NCBI GenBank assembly: GCA_964616755.1
Contig: CAZTSI010000017.1
Location: 1-64,000, forward strand
DNA length: 64,000 bases
Source: CAYNFR01 sp964616755
Lineage (GTDB): Bacteria; Bacteroidota; Bacteroidia; Chitinophagales; Saprospiraceae
Reading direction: 5' to 3'
The position numbers were made by a program, and so were the translations under genes. Below the pieces are notes generated by a model. It was not told the origin of the DNA and did no database searches. It saw only the letters and a program-made list of their open reading frames with translations. This document shows positions 17,595 through 26,372 of this stretch, in pieces. The first letter of the stretch is position 1. The number at the start of each line of letters is the position of its first letter.

Positions 17595-18116
17595 TTATAT
17601 CCTATCTACTAGGAGTTTAGTCATTTGTTCAAAGCTCATATTCGTTGCCATTATTTCGCCTTGGGGATTCAGCAGAAATTTCGTCGGCAGTTCTTTGACG
17701 TCAAATTTTTGTGCTATCGGACTCATCATGACGATTGGCCGTACATCGATGATATGATGCGGCCAAATTAAACCCTCTCTTTGGATAATTATTCGTGTAC
17801 TTTGATCGGATTTTTCGAGCGCTATGCTAACGATTATTAACTTCTCGCCGTTTTTAAATAATTGACCTTCAAATCTAGAATGAAAAGTTTTTAATTCGGG
17901 TATTTCCTTTAAACATGGGCCACACCATGAGCCCCAAAAGTCTAGCAACACGAAATTACCTCTCAGCTCACTCAACGTAAAAGGGGAATCGTCTATCAAG
18001 GTGGCTTCAAAATTTGGAGCTGCTTCTCCCGTTTCAAAAGAAGGTGGTTTGATAAAGAAATCGTAGGCAAAAAGGCCAAGAACCACGCATAAAATAAGAA
18101 TAATTTTTCTGATCAT
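17595..18116 (-). CDS. TlpA-like thioredoxin-fold protein
   Basis: This is a membrane-anchored periplasmic thiol-disulfide protein. Residues 1-22 form a signal anchor (RKIILILCVVLGLFAYDFF). The thioredoxin fold begins near residue 30 with the redox site W-C65-G-P-C68 inside DFWGSWCGPCLKEIPEL. The cis-proline region is KELPTKFLL. At 173 residues it is a minimal TlpA/ResA-type protein. It sits 10 bases downstream of the YbhN-like membrane gene on the same strand. It may reduce or maintain cysteines in envelope proteins, and the partner is unknown. Confidence 0.88.
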   Translation of the reverse strand: MIRKIILILCVVLGLFAYDFFIKPPSFETGEAAPNFEATLIDDSPFTLSELRGNFVLLDFWGSWCGPCLKEIPELKTFHSRFEGQLFKNGEKLIIVSIALEKSDQSTRIIIQREGLIWPHHIIDVRPIVMMSPIAQKFDVKELPTKFLLNPQGEIMATNMSFEQMTKLLVDRI

Positions 18117-18126
18117 ACCCGTAGAT

Positions 18127-19236
18127 TCAATGTTCTAAAGTGTCTAAGACTCGTCTTTTATTGACAAGACGCCTTATCCAAATAGGGATAATAATTACTC
18201 CTAAAATCAAATAAGGATAATAAGTGATCACTCTCCAAATAATGGCCGCTACGGCAGCTATGCCAGGAGAAATATACTCTGCATAAAATTGACCGAAAAT
18301 AATTTCAGCTACTCCGCTACCTCCCGGCGTGGGACTATAGGCAGTGATGGCGTAGAGAGCTTCGCCACGGCCCAAGAGAATGAAATGATCCATCAAGCTT
18401 TGTGGCATACCTGGCGTGAGCGCAATAAGTATCGCGGTTACCGTAAAAAACCTAAAAATCCATGCCGAAAGCGTAATTGACCCCAGTTTTAAATGGTACG
18501 ACCATGGCATCTGACTTATTTGACGGCTACTGATCTCGATGTCTTCGCCTGCTTGGGCAATTTTTTCTCTAGTCTTGCCAAAGATTTTCCATTTTGAAAA
18601 CCATGACAGTAGCTTTTTTAGATGCTTTGGCTCAATAAATAAACCATATGACAATAAGCTTCCATAAACGACCATAATGATCCATACGATAAACAGCGTC
18701 GTTTCTAATCCACCCCAACCCGTCATGATATCTACATTGGACACAAAAATGTTTCTTCCAAACAAGAGGTAAAGCAAGGGTAGGGTAAATACAAAAAAAA
18801 GAGTGTCTGCGATAATTGTGTACAGTACAATAGCTGTTGCCTTAGCCCCTTCAATGTTTTCTTGAATCAAAAGGAAAAACGCTACTGCCGAACCACCAAA
18901 ATTTGTCGGTGAAACGGCGCTGGCAAACTCAAGTATCGTAACTAACTCAACACTCTTGAGCCATTTAAATTCATAGTTAGACAATATTCGTAGTCTCCAC
19001 GAATAAAGAATATGACGCATACTGTAAGAACAAATACCAATAAGTATCCATAGATACGCATGTACATTCCATACTACCCCCCTTAGTTCATCAAAATCTA
19101 TTTGGCGTGATACCAAATAGATGATCACCCCCAAACCAATTAACATAGGTAATATAACCTTTGTGCCGCGAATACTATCTAGGACTTGAGAATGATGATC
19201 CAATTCAACGGAAGTATTGATGTCTTTTTTACTCAT
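18127..19236 (-). CDS. YbhN/UPF0104-like integral membrane protein
   Basis: This is a polytopic membrane protein of the lysylphosphatidylglycerol synthase transmembrane-region family. About eight hydrophobic segments are visible, starting at about residue 30 (VILPMLIGLGVIIYLVS). Conserved elements are SPTNFGGSAVAFFLL and AYSPTPGGSGVAEIIFGQFY, the family's glycine/proline hairpins. The C-terminal aminoacyltransferase domain of MprF is absent, so lipid aminoacylation is not expected. A flippase or lipid transport role is inferred from the family. It is clustered with the TlpA and rmlA genes. Confidence 0.85.
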   Translation of the reverse strand: MSKKDINTSVELDHHSQVLDSIRGTKVILPMLIGLGVIIYLVSRQIDFDELRGVVWNVHAYLWILIGICSYSMRHILYSWRLRILSNYEFKWLKSVELVTILEFASAVSPTNFGGSAVAFFLLIQENIEGAKATAIVLYTIIADTLFFVFTLPLLYLLFGRNIFVSNVDIMTGWGGLETTLFIVWIIMVVYGSLLSYGLFIEPKHLKKLLSWFSKWKIFGKTREKIAQAGEDIEISSRQISQMPWSYHLKLGSITLSAWIFRFFTVTAILIALTPGMPQSLMDHFILLGRGEALYAITAYSPTPGGSGVAEIIFGQFYAEYISPGIAAVAAIIWRVITYYPYLILGVIIIPIWIRRLVNKRRVLDTLEH

Positions 19237-19299
19237 TGCTTTTCCTGCCTAAATTGAGGAAACGATTCACCCTCATACAAACAACGCAATAGCTACTGA

Positions 19300-20163
19300 C
19301 TAGTTGTGCAATAATTCTAACAGGTATTCTCCATAACCACTCTTAGCATACTTGTGGCCTAATTGCTCGAGTTGTGCCGCGTCAATAAAACCCATTTTGT
19401 ACGCTACTTCTTCAATACATCCAACCTTAAGGCCCTGTCTTTCTTCTATCACTTGAATAAACTGCCCTGCCTGCATTAGAGAAAGATGAGTGCCAGTATC
19501 TAGCCACGCCATGCCTCTTCCCATCACCTGCACACTCAGCAATCCACGCTCTAAATAATATCGATTGACGTCTGTGATCTCGTATTCTCCGCGTGGACTC
19601 GGGGCTATATTCTTGGCTATCTCCACCACATTATTATCATAAAAATACAAGCCCGGCACTGCATAATGGCTTTTGGGTTTGGCCGGTTTTTCTTCAATCG
19701 AAATGGCGCGCATTTGGTCATCAAACTCTACGACTCCATAGCGTTCTGGATCTTTTACCTGATAGGCAAATACCACTCCCCCTTTAGGGTTAAATGAATG
19801 TTGAAGCATTTTAGATAATCCGTGACCATAAAAAATATTATCCCCTAAAACTAATGCGGCTGAGTCTCCCGCAATAAAATGTTCTCCCAGAACAAAGGCT
19901 TGTGCCAGCCCATTAGGTTCGTATTGTGGGATATATTGAAAATTACAGCCCAAAGCGGCTCCATCTCCAAGTAATTGTTGAAAGAGTGGAAGATGTTCGG
20001 GTGTAGAGATGATGGCAATGTCTTTAATGCCCGAAAGCATCAAAGTAGACAATGGATAATAGATCATTGGCTTATCAAATATCGGCATCATCTGCTTACT
20101 CATGGCTAAGGTTAGAGGGTAGAGTCTCGTACCCATTCCGCCAGCTAGTATTATTCCTTTCAT
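19300..20163 (-). CDS. rmlA: glucose-1-phosphate thymidylyltransferase
   Basis: This enzyme makes dTDP-glucose from glucose-1-phosphate and dTTP, the first step to dTDP-rhamnose and related surface sugars. The nucleotide-binding start is KGIILAGGMGTRLYPLT, followed by SKQMMPIFDKPMIYYPLS, LVLGDNIFYG and EEKPAKPKSHYAVPGLYFY. Its 287 residues match RmlA. The other dTDP-sugar genes (rmlB, rmlC, rmlD) are not adjacent. Confidence 0.95.
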   Translation of the reverse strand: MKGIILAGGMGTRLYPLTLAMSKQMMPIFDKPMIYYPLSTLMLSGIKDIAIISTPEHLPLFQQLLGDGAALGCNFQYIPQYEPNGLAQAFVLGEHFIAGDSAALVLGDNIFYGHGLSKMLQHSFNPKGGVVFAYQVKDPERYGVVEFDDQMRAISIEEKPAKPKSHYAVPGLYFYDNNVVEIAKNIAPSPRGEYEITDVNRYYLERGLLSVQVMGRGMAWLDTGTHLSLMQAGQFIQVIEERQGLKVGCIEEVAYKMGFIDAAQLEQLGHKYAKSGYGEYLLELLHN

Positions 20164-20208
20164 TTTTTAGTGATTGATGGCTGTAATTTTTTTCATTCTT
20201 ATTTTATA

Positions 20209-20571
20209 TCACTGTTGTGATTTATGTTTGATGGGTATAAATAGAAACTTCGCCCCTACATCGGCGAGAATGAATATGCACAATTGACCCTTGGATTTTC
20301 GATATACATCACGAAAGCTATCTATTTTTTCCATTGAAATGATTTGTCGTTGCACGAATTCTTCAAGAGTCGACATATGGATAGACCAAGTATCCGACTC
20401 ATTATTTTTTTCAACGAGCGGTACGCCCAATTCTAGTTCTTGTTGGTGCGCAACGAAGATAGGGTATTTTGACACATCCTCCGTCAGAATGGTTTCGCGA
20501 GCCTTGGTCATCAAAAGGACATATTGTTGCAGCTTTTTCTCAATAAGTTCATAACTATTCTTATTTGACAT
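20209..20571 (-). CDS. small conserved-looking protein of unknown function
   Basis: I do not recognise this 120-residue protein. It has no signal peptide or membrane segment. The N-terminal half is helical and charged (ELIEKKLQQYVLLMTKAR). The middle contains IFVAHQQELELGVPLV and STLEEFVQRQIISMEKIDSF, and a beta-like end includes LCIFILADVGAKFLFIPI. It lies 4 bases downstream of rlmD on the same strand, suggesting cotranscription. The frame has consistent codon use and no competing frame of quality, so it is probably real. Confidence 0.7.
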   Translation of the reverse strand: MSNKNSYELIEKKLQQYVLLMTKARETILTEDVSKYPIFVAHQQELELGVPLVEKNNESDTWSIHMSTLEEFVQRQIISMEKIDSFRDVYRKSKGQLCIFILADVGAKFLFIPIKHKSQQ

Positions 20572-20575
20572 AAGG

Positions 20576-22009
20576 CTATTGTCTTTTGAGGGTTAATAAA
20601 GCAACTGACTCTATATGGCTCGTATGCGGGAACATATCTACAGGTGTAACAGCGACAAGATTATATTTGGTCGAAAGCAAAAGTATATCTCGTGCTTGTG
20701 TTGAAGGATTACAACTTATATATACGATTTTTGGTGGCATCAAGACGAGCAGTGAGTCTATCACCTCTTCCTGCATTCCGGCCCGTGGCGGATCCGTAAC
20801 TAATACATCAGGACGGCCATAAGTCTGGGCAAACTCGGGAGTAAGAATATCCTTTACATCTCCGACAAGAAAAGTAGCGTTCGTTATATCATTGAGGCGT
20901 GCATTGATTGCAGCATCTTCAATAGCTTCAGGAATGACTTCAATACCAATGACCGCTTTAGATTTTCGTGCCAGGTAAAGGGCAATACTCCCTGTTCCTG
21001 TGTATAAATCATAAACAGTCTCTGTACCAGTTAAGCCACTATATTGAATGGCGACATCATATAGCCTTGATGCTTGGTGCGAGTTGGTTTGAAAAAAGGA
21101 TTTCGGGCTCACCCGATAATCGATCGATGGATAATGCGGATCTGAAGGAATTAAAGTCTCAGTAATATGGGTATCCCCGCTCCAATGTACAGACGCTAAA
21201 TCCATAGTGCTGCTGTTGGCTTTGGTATTGACCATGTAATACCAACTCGTGACTTTAACAAATTGATGTTGACAAATACGCATAAATTCGGCGATTTTTT
21301 TTGTGTTATTTTCGCCAAATACCATCATGACCATCCAATCATCCTGACTTGTATTTCGTACTAAAAGATTGCGAAGCAGCCCTTTATTTTCCTTAATATT
21401 AAAGTAAGTCCATTGGTTTTCATCAGCCAATTGACGTACACCATTTCTGATCACATCCGTATAATCATTTTGCAAATGACACGTTTGAATATCCAATACT
21501 TTATCAAAAGCGCCAGTAATGTGAAAGCCTAGGCCATCTCGATTGTCAATCGCTATTTGTGAGCTTATTTCCAAAGGTGTCAACCATCGCTTAGTAGAGA
21601 AGGTATATTCAAGCTTATTTCTATAAGCGCGATCCAATGTACATCCGATTATTGGTGCCACTTTGATGGGGTCTTCTTTGGCGATACGTTGGATGGCATT
21701 TTTGACCGCAAGCTCTTTTAGTTCGAGCTGTTTGTCATATTTTAGGTGTTGCCACTTGCAGCCACCACAATATTCGAAGTGTTGACAAAATGGGGTGGTG
21801 CGATAAGGAGATTTACTGATATATTGAGCGACTACTCCAAATTTGAGTCCCTTCTTTTTACGCAGGTAGATAATATCAACAATATCCCCAGGCACAGGGC
21901 CTTCTTGAACCAAACAGATTTCTCCCTCTTTTGTTCGACCTATGGCATGACCTTTATCACCGATGTCTATAATACTGACACCCTCAATTGTTCTTTTATT
22001 TCTACTCAA
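20576..22009 (-). CDS. rlmD: 23S rRNA (uracil-C5)-methyltransferase, RlmD/TrmA family
   Basis: This enzyme methylates a uracil in 23S rRNA using SAM. An N-terminal TRAM RNA-binding domain covers about residues 1-62. A [4Fe-4S] site is formed by C75, C81, C84 and C177 (FCQHFEYCGGC and QTCHL). The SAM fold includes VYDLYTGTGSIALYLA, and the catalytic motifs are DPPRAGM and YISCNPST. Bacteroidota proteins of this type are usually annotated RlmD, though RlmC specificity cannot be excluded. At 477 residues it is full length. It leads a short minus-strand unit with the small unknown gene. Confidence 0.9.
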   Translation of the reverse strand: MSRNKRTIEGVSIIDIGDKGHAIGRTKEGEICLVQEGPVPGDIVDIIYLRKKKGLKFGVVAQYISKSPYRTTPFCQHFEYCGGCKWQHLKYDKQLELKELAVKNAIQRIAKEDPIKVAPIIGCTLDRAYRNKLEYTFSTKRWLTPLEISSQIAIDNRDGLGFHITGAFDKVLDIQTCHLQNDYTDVIRNGVRQLADENQWTYFNIKENKGLLRNLLVRNTSQDDWMVMMVFGENNTKKIAEFMRICQHQFVKVTSWYYMVNTKANSSTMDLASVHWSGDTHITETLIPSDPHYPSIDYRVSPKSFFQTNSHQASRLYDVAIQYSGLTGTETVYDLYTGTGSIALYLARKSKAVIGIEVIPEAIEDAAINARLNDITNATFLVGDVKDILTPEFAQTYGRPDVLVTDPPRAGMQEEVIDSLLVLMPPKIVYISCNPSTQARDILLLSTKYNLVAVTPVDMFPHTSHIESVALLTLKRQ

Positions 22010-22020
22010 TTCCTTGATTT

Positions 22021-23955
22021 CTATTGGGATGATATTATCCTGAATTCGGTTCTGCGATTTTTTTCTCTACCTTCCGGTGTGTTGTTATCGGCGATGGGCT
22101 CAATTTCACCTTTGCCGGTGGCAAATATACGTTCCCCGCTAATACCTTCCGCCAAAAGTGCATTTTTGACGCTTTCAGCACGCTCTAGCGAAAGTTTTGC
22201 ATTCATAGCTGTATTGCCTGTATTGTCTGTATGGCCGATGATTTCTATTTTTTTGTCTTGATAGCTGCGCAATAAGCTCACTAAATAGTCTATTTCTAAT
22301 GCAGAAATAGGCAATAATGCTGCGCTATTGGATTCAAAAAAGATATTTCTTAAAACTATAGGTGTCGTAGGAATATCCTCATTCACTGGTATTTTCTCAA
22401 TGGCGGCTGCAAATAAGTATGGCTCAGCTCCGACCCTAACAGTTTCGTAACTGATATGCTCAGAATAAAACAAGTATCCCTCGTTTTCGATATGGATAGC
22501 GAGCGATTGGCCGAGTGGGACGGCAGTTAAAAACTCACCATTGTAATTTGTTTCGACGGTAAAAAGGGTATCATTTTTCGATAATGAAACGATGCGCACG
22601 GTGCTTTGAAGGGGTAATAGCGAAGCGACGTCAGTTACTCTCCCTTTTACGAATGTCATAGGTTCAGGTCTGAATTCTATCGGTAAAACGAATTCTACCA
22701 AATCTAAACTGCCTAAGGTCTTTTTGCCAATTCGATCAGTGGCATAAAATCCTTTTGTGCCATCGAGGCTTACTACAAGTGCCCCCTCACTACCGCCAGT
22801 GTTGATAGGAAATCCAAGATTCGTGGGCATTGACCAACCTGACACTTCATCATAACGAGAGACAAATAAATCTTGACTGCCAAGACCGCTATGTCCATCG
22901 GATTGAAAATAAAGCGTTTTGCCATCTGGATGAATAAATGGTGAGCCTTCATTACCTTTTGTATTAATATTCGTTCCAGCATTTATAGGAAGACTCCATT
23001 GGCCATTTCCTTTTTTTACAGAAAAATAAATATCTGACCCGCCTAAAGATTCGGGCCTATTGCTCGAAAAATACAGTACTTGTCCATTGGCGGCTAACGA
23101 CGGCTGAGATTCCCAGTGTTCTGAGTTAATAGCACTGCCCAAATTTGCGGGTGGCGACCATTGATCATCCTTGCGGCGCGACATATATATATCACATTTG
23201 CCATACCCAAATTCTTTATTGCAACGAGTAAAATATAAGGCCTGACCATCTGCACTAAGACAATGTGCGCCCTCATTTTCATCTGAATTTAATTCTTCTA
23301 TGGGTCGGATTTTTGGTGGAAATCCATCTTGATAAATCACTTCAAACAAATCCTCTTGACCAAAAAGCCTCCTTGTAAACACTAGGCTTTGTTGATCAAT
23401 GCTAAATTGAGGTAGATATTCGTGATTAGCCGAGTTGATTGGGGAAGGCAGGGCTATAAGATCTACATGATATATTCGATCCTTAATTTGTTTCATATTC
23501 TGTAGCACGGCCAGTTCTTTAGAAGCTTGATTCAACACATCAGGAGAGTCCTTGCTAAGTTCTACAAATTTTTCCATGAGCATAAGGGCCTCATCTAATC
23601 GAAGCTCAGTTTTATAAATATTGGACAAACTGCTGTATACTTTAGCATTCTTAGAAGGCAATTGCACAAGTAATTCAAGAAAGTAGCTTGCCTTATCTAT
23701 TTGCTGAATGTCAAGGTAGGCGGCGGCGAGATCAAGAATTATACTTTCGTCGGTCGGTTTTGTTTTGTGTTCTTTTTCAAGTTTTGCTATCTTTTCCTTT
23801 ATCATTTCATCAGAAACAAAGGCCGGCTGATTGCTGCGCGGTGGGGGCAATTTTTTACTTGGGCCTGAACTCGTTGGTTTTTGGCTACTGCAGGCTACCA
23901 AAAAAAGTAAAAATGAAAGTAAAAAAAAGGTGTCTAAAAGGAGATGTCTGACCAT
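22021..23955 (-). CDS. OmpA-family lipoprotein with TPR and PD40 repeats
   Basis: This is a predicted outer-membrane lipoprotein anchored to peptidoglycan. The frame opens at 23985, but the start at 23955 gives the signal MVRHLLLDTFFLL and lipobox LVACSS. TPR-like helices follow (about residues 50-150), then PD40/WD40-like beta-propeller repeats such as GQVLYFSSNRPESLGGSDIY, GKTLYFQSDGHSGLGSQDLF and GTKGFYATDRIGKKTLGSLD. A small carboxypeptidase-regulatory-like beta domain comes next (VKGRVTDVASLLPLQSTVRI). The C-terminus is an OmpA domain (IEIIGHTDNTGNTAMN, then REKNRRTEFRI). Related proteins serve as T9SS or gliding machinery partners (PorE-like). This is family-based inference. Confidence 0.9.
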   Translation of the reverse strand: MVRHLLLDTFFLLSFLLFLVACSSQKPTSSGPSKKLPPPRSNQPAFVSDEMIKEKIAKLEKEHKTKPTDESIILDLAAAYLDIQQIDKASYFLELLVQLPSKNAKVYSSLSNIYKTELRLDEALMLMEKFVELSKDSPDVLNQASKELAVLQNMKQIKDRIYHVDLIALPSPINSANHEYLPQFSIDQQSLVFTRRLFGQEDLFEVIYQDGFPPKIRPIEELNSDENEGAHCLSADGQALYFTRCNKEFGYGKCDIYMSRRKDDQWSPPANLGSAINSEHWESQPSLAANGQVLYFSSNRPESLGGSDIYFSVKKGNGQWSLPINAGTNINTKGNEGSPFIHPDGKTLYFQSDGHSGLGSQDLFVSRYDEVSGWSMPTNLGFPINTGGSEGALVVSLDGTKGFYATDRIGKKTLGSLDLVEFVLPIEFRPEPMTFVKGRVTDVASLLPLQSTVRIVSLSKNDTLFTVETNYNGEFLTAVPLGQSLAIHIENEGYLFYSEHISYETVRVGAEPYLFAAAIEKIPVNEDIPTTPIVLRNIFFESNSAALLPISALEIDYLVSLLRSYQDKKIEIIGHTDNTGNTAMNAKLSLERAESVKNALLAEGISGERIFATGKGEIEPIADNNTPEGREKNRRTEFRIISSQ

Positions 23956-24026
23956 ACTACAGATTTCCTCATTCAAACGCCCCATGACGATGTTTGGTAT
24001 GAGTGAAGTCTTGAAGGACGCAGGGA

Positions 24027-25052
24027 TTACTTGATGGTAGAAAGTAATTCGCTAGCAGGTGCAAATCCAGCAGCAGAAGCTTTCTTTAAATCTTCGAGAT
24101 AATCTTTCTTCCCAAGCATTTTTTTGGCTAAGGCTTTATAATAAAAGCTTTCTTGCTCATTAAAATCTTTTGAGTCAGGCGTATATTGCTGAAAGGCCTT
24201 ATCTATAGCTGCAATAGCATTTTCGTGCTCCCCTAATTCATAATATACGTGGCCATATAATGCATAAGCTTTGGCGCGGCGTCGAATATTGGGATCACCT
24301 TTTTCGAATTTACGACTTGTAAAAAACTTTAACTCAAAAGCGGCTTTGTCAAATTCTTGAAGTTCTATATGACACTCTGCCTTCTTAAGTCTGGCTCTCC
24401 AATGCAAAGATTCTAATGCAACAGATTTACGAACAGTATTTTCTAGATATTCTAGGGCTTGTATATAGTTTGCTTCATTAAGCAAGATTATGGCCTTGCC
24501 ATAATGAGCAAATGCTATAGATTCATCTAGGCTAATGGATTTATTGAAGTCATAGAGGGCATCGCTATAATTGCGCAAACCTAGATTTACCCACCCTCGT
24601 CGTTCGTAGGCCTGTGCGTGTTTATCAAATTTTGCTAGTGCACTGTCAAAAGATTTTATTGCCTCAGAAAATTGCTCGTACCCTTTCTTAAAGAGGTCAT
24701 CGCCTTTAATAAAATCTTGCACGACAGCTCTATCGCTATTGGGCTCGATTATCGCCTGTCCGATTACTTTGCCTTCATCAATCATCCACATCTGTATACT
24801 CCCTGAGACGGCAAATTGTGCGCTGTATTGCAATAAATCCAAGGTGTTTTTGAAAGCCTTATCGCTGGAGTTGCCTACAAATCGCGTAACATTGAGATAA
24901 AGATTTACCTCGTCAAAAACATCTTCTTTATTCAAAAGGATATCTGACTTATAATAAGTCTCTGTGCGATACTCGTACATTTTAATGACCTTATCATAGC
25001 TTTTTTGTGTACCAAATGACAGTCGTCCTTGAATAATCGTTTTGTAAAACAT
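24027..25052 (-). CDS. TPR-repeat protein
   Basis: This is a protein of 341 residues with no signal peptide. The first 120 residues are a region I do not recognise, with a beta-rich stretch (GSIQMWMIDEGKVIGQAII). Five or so tetratricopeptide repeats follow from about residue 130 (AIKSFDSALAKFDKHAQAYE, DALYDFNKSISLDESIAFAH, ALEYLENTVRKS and others). TPRs mediate protein contacts, and the partner is unknown. A promoter with a palindromic spacer lies upstream, so it is probably transcribed separately. Confidence 0.8.
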   Translation of the reverse strand: MFYKTIIQGRLSFGTQKSYDKVIKMYEYRTETYYKSDILLNKEDVFDEVNLYLNVTRFVGNSSDKAFKNTLDLLQYSAQFAVSGSIQMWMIDEGKVIGQAIIEPNSDRAVVQDFIKGDDLFKKGYEQFSEAIKSFDSALAKFDKHAQAYERRGWVNLGLRNYSDALYDFNKSISLDESIAFAHYGKAIILLNEANYIQALEYLENTVRKSVALESLHWRARLKKAECHIELQEFDKAAFELKFFTSRKFEKGDPNIRRRAKAYALYGHVYYELGEHENAIAAIDKAFQQYTPDSKDFNEQESFYYKALAKKMLGKKDYLEDLKKASAAGFAPASELLSTIK

Positions 25053-25115
25053 GGTTGATCTTAAAAATTTTAGTTATCGGGGTGTCTCAGTTTGGGGTAT
25101 TGCTCTGAGCCTATG

Positions 25116-25143
25116 CAAATATAGCCTAATTAGGTACGCCAAA
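25116..25143 (-). promoter_or_regulatory. promoter with palindromic spacer upstream of the TPR gene
   Basis: On the minus strand TTTG (25143-25140) is followed after 16 bases by TATATTTG (25123-25116), an exact -7 match though the spacing is short. The spacer holds the perfect palindrome CCTAATTAGG at 25125-25134, which may be an operator. Confidence 0.45.
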
Positions 25144-25230
25144 CTCTCTTAGGTTATGTATTCTTCCGCATATTTTATGTATAGCAATAAGGCTTATATG
25201 TTAGCATCCTCTTTCTATTACCAAACAATT

Positions 25231-26364
25231 TCAAAGGCGAAGCGATAATTGCTCAATCATATCATTTTTCCAAGAGGCAAAAGTGTCATTTTGAATCTGC
25301 TTCCGTGCTTCTGATACTAACCATAAATAAAAACTTAGATTATGCACCGTGGCGATTTGCATAGCTAAATACTCTTTTGCTGCGAAAAGATGCCGGAGAT
25401 AAGCTTTTGAAAATGATTGAGATAACGCACTAGTGCTATTGACGTCGATAGGGCTAAAGTCCTTAGCCCATTTGGCATTTTTAATGTTCATAATACCGTG
25501 GTGAGTATAAAGTAAGCCATGTCGGGCATTACGACTAGGCAGCACACAATCAAACATATCAATGCCCCGATCTATGCATTCTAATAGATTAGCTGGAGTG
25601 CCTACACCCATCAAATACCTTGCGTTTTTTTGCGGTAGAATATCTACTACCCATTCAGTCATTTCATACATTAATGGGGCAGGCTCGCCTACACTAAGTC
25701 CTCCTATTGCGTTGATAGGGGCGTTTTTATCAGCAATGAACTTAGCGCTTTCCTGCCTCAGATCCTTAAAAGTGCTGCCTTGGACAATTGGTGCCAAAAT
25801 TTGGGGATAACCATATTTTGGTTTGCTTTGCTCGTGGTATATCAGGCATCGATCTAACCATCTATGCGTGAGGTGCATGGATTTTTTAGCGTAGTCGTAT
25901 TCGCAAGGATAGGGTGTACATTCGTCAAAGGCCATAATGATATCAGCGCCAATAAAATGCTGTATCTCAATGGCACGCTCCGGGGAAAAAAAATGATAAG
26001 AACCGTCTATATGGGATTGAAACCTGACTCCTTCTTCTGTAATCTTGCGCATGCCGCTGAGCGAATACACTTGGTAGCCTCCACTATCGGTTAATATAGG
26101 TTTAGACCAATGGATGAATTTGTGCAATCCACCAGCCGCATGGATTACGTCATGACCTGGCCTTAAATAAAGGTGCAAATTATTGCCGAGGATGATTTGT
26201 GCTCCCAACTCATCCAATTCGTGCTGGTGAACAGCTTTTACAGTACCTTGAGTACCCACAGGCATGAAAATGGGGGTCTCAATATCTCCATGAGCTGTCC
26301 TAATGATGCCAGCACGTGCGCGAGTATCTTTGGCTTGATGAAGAATGTCAAATATATTCGTCAC
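25231..26364 (-). CDS. tgt: queuine/preQ1 tRNA-guanine transglycosylase with a degenerate zinc site
   Basis: This enzyme exchanges guanine 34 for preQ1 in tRNAs with GUN anticodons. The TIM-barrel motifs are clear: GTQGTVKAVHQHEL, LTDSGGYQVYSLSGMRKI with the first catalytic Asp, NAIGGLSVGEP, and FDCVLPSRNARHG with the nucleophile Asp. In well-studied bacterial TGTs zinc is held by C-x-C-x2-C and a later His. Here the three cysteine positions are S310, S312 and S315, with H341 kept at the right distance (26 residues). The 377-residue length is normal. It is 8 bases downstream of the M1 aminopeptidase gene, so they are probably one transcript. Confidence 0.95.
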   Translation of the reverse strand: MTNIFDILHQAKDTRARAGIIRTAHGDIETPIFMPVGTQGTVKAVHQHELDELGAQIILGNNLHLYLRPGHDVIHAAGGLHKFIHWSKPILTDSGGYQVYSLSGMRKITEEGVRFQSHIDGSYHFFSPERAIEIQHFIGADIIMAFDECTPYPCEYDYAKKSMHLTHRWLDRCLIYHEQSKPKYGYPQILAPIVQGSTFKDLRQESAKFIADKNAPINAIGGLSVGEPAPLMYEMTEWVVDILPQKNARYLMGVGTPANLLECIDRGIDMFDCVLPSRNARHGLLYTHHGIMNIKNAKWAKDFSPIDVNSTSALSQSFSKAYLRHLFAAKEYLAMQIATVHNLSFYLWLVSEARKQIQNDTFASWKNDMIEQLSLRL

Positions 26365-26372
26365 TCCGATAA

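Noticed and set aside
22140..22160. CAAATATA (a TATATTTG on the minus strand) inside the OmpA gene
   Set aside because: It lies within coding sequence with no start codon nearby in a suitable place, so it is probably chance.
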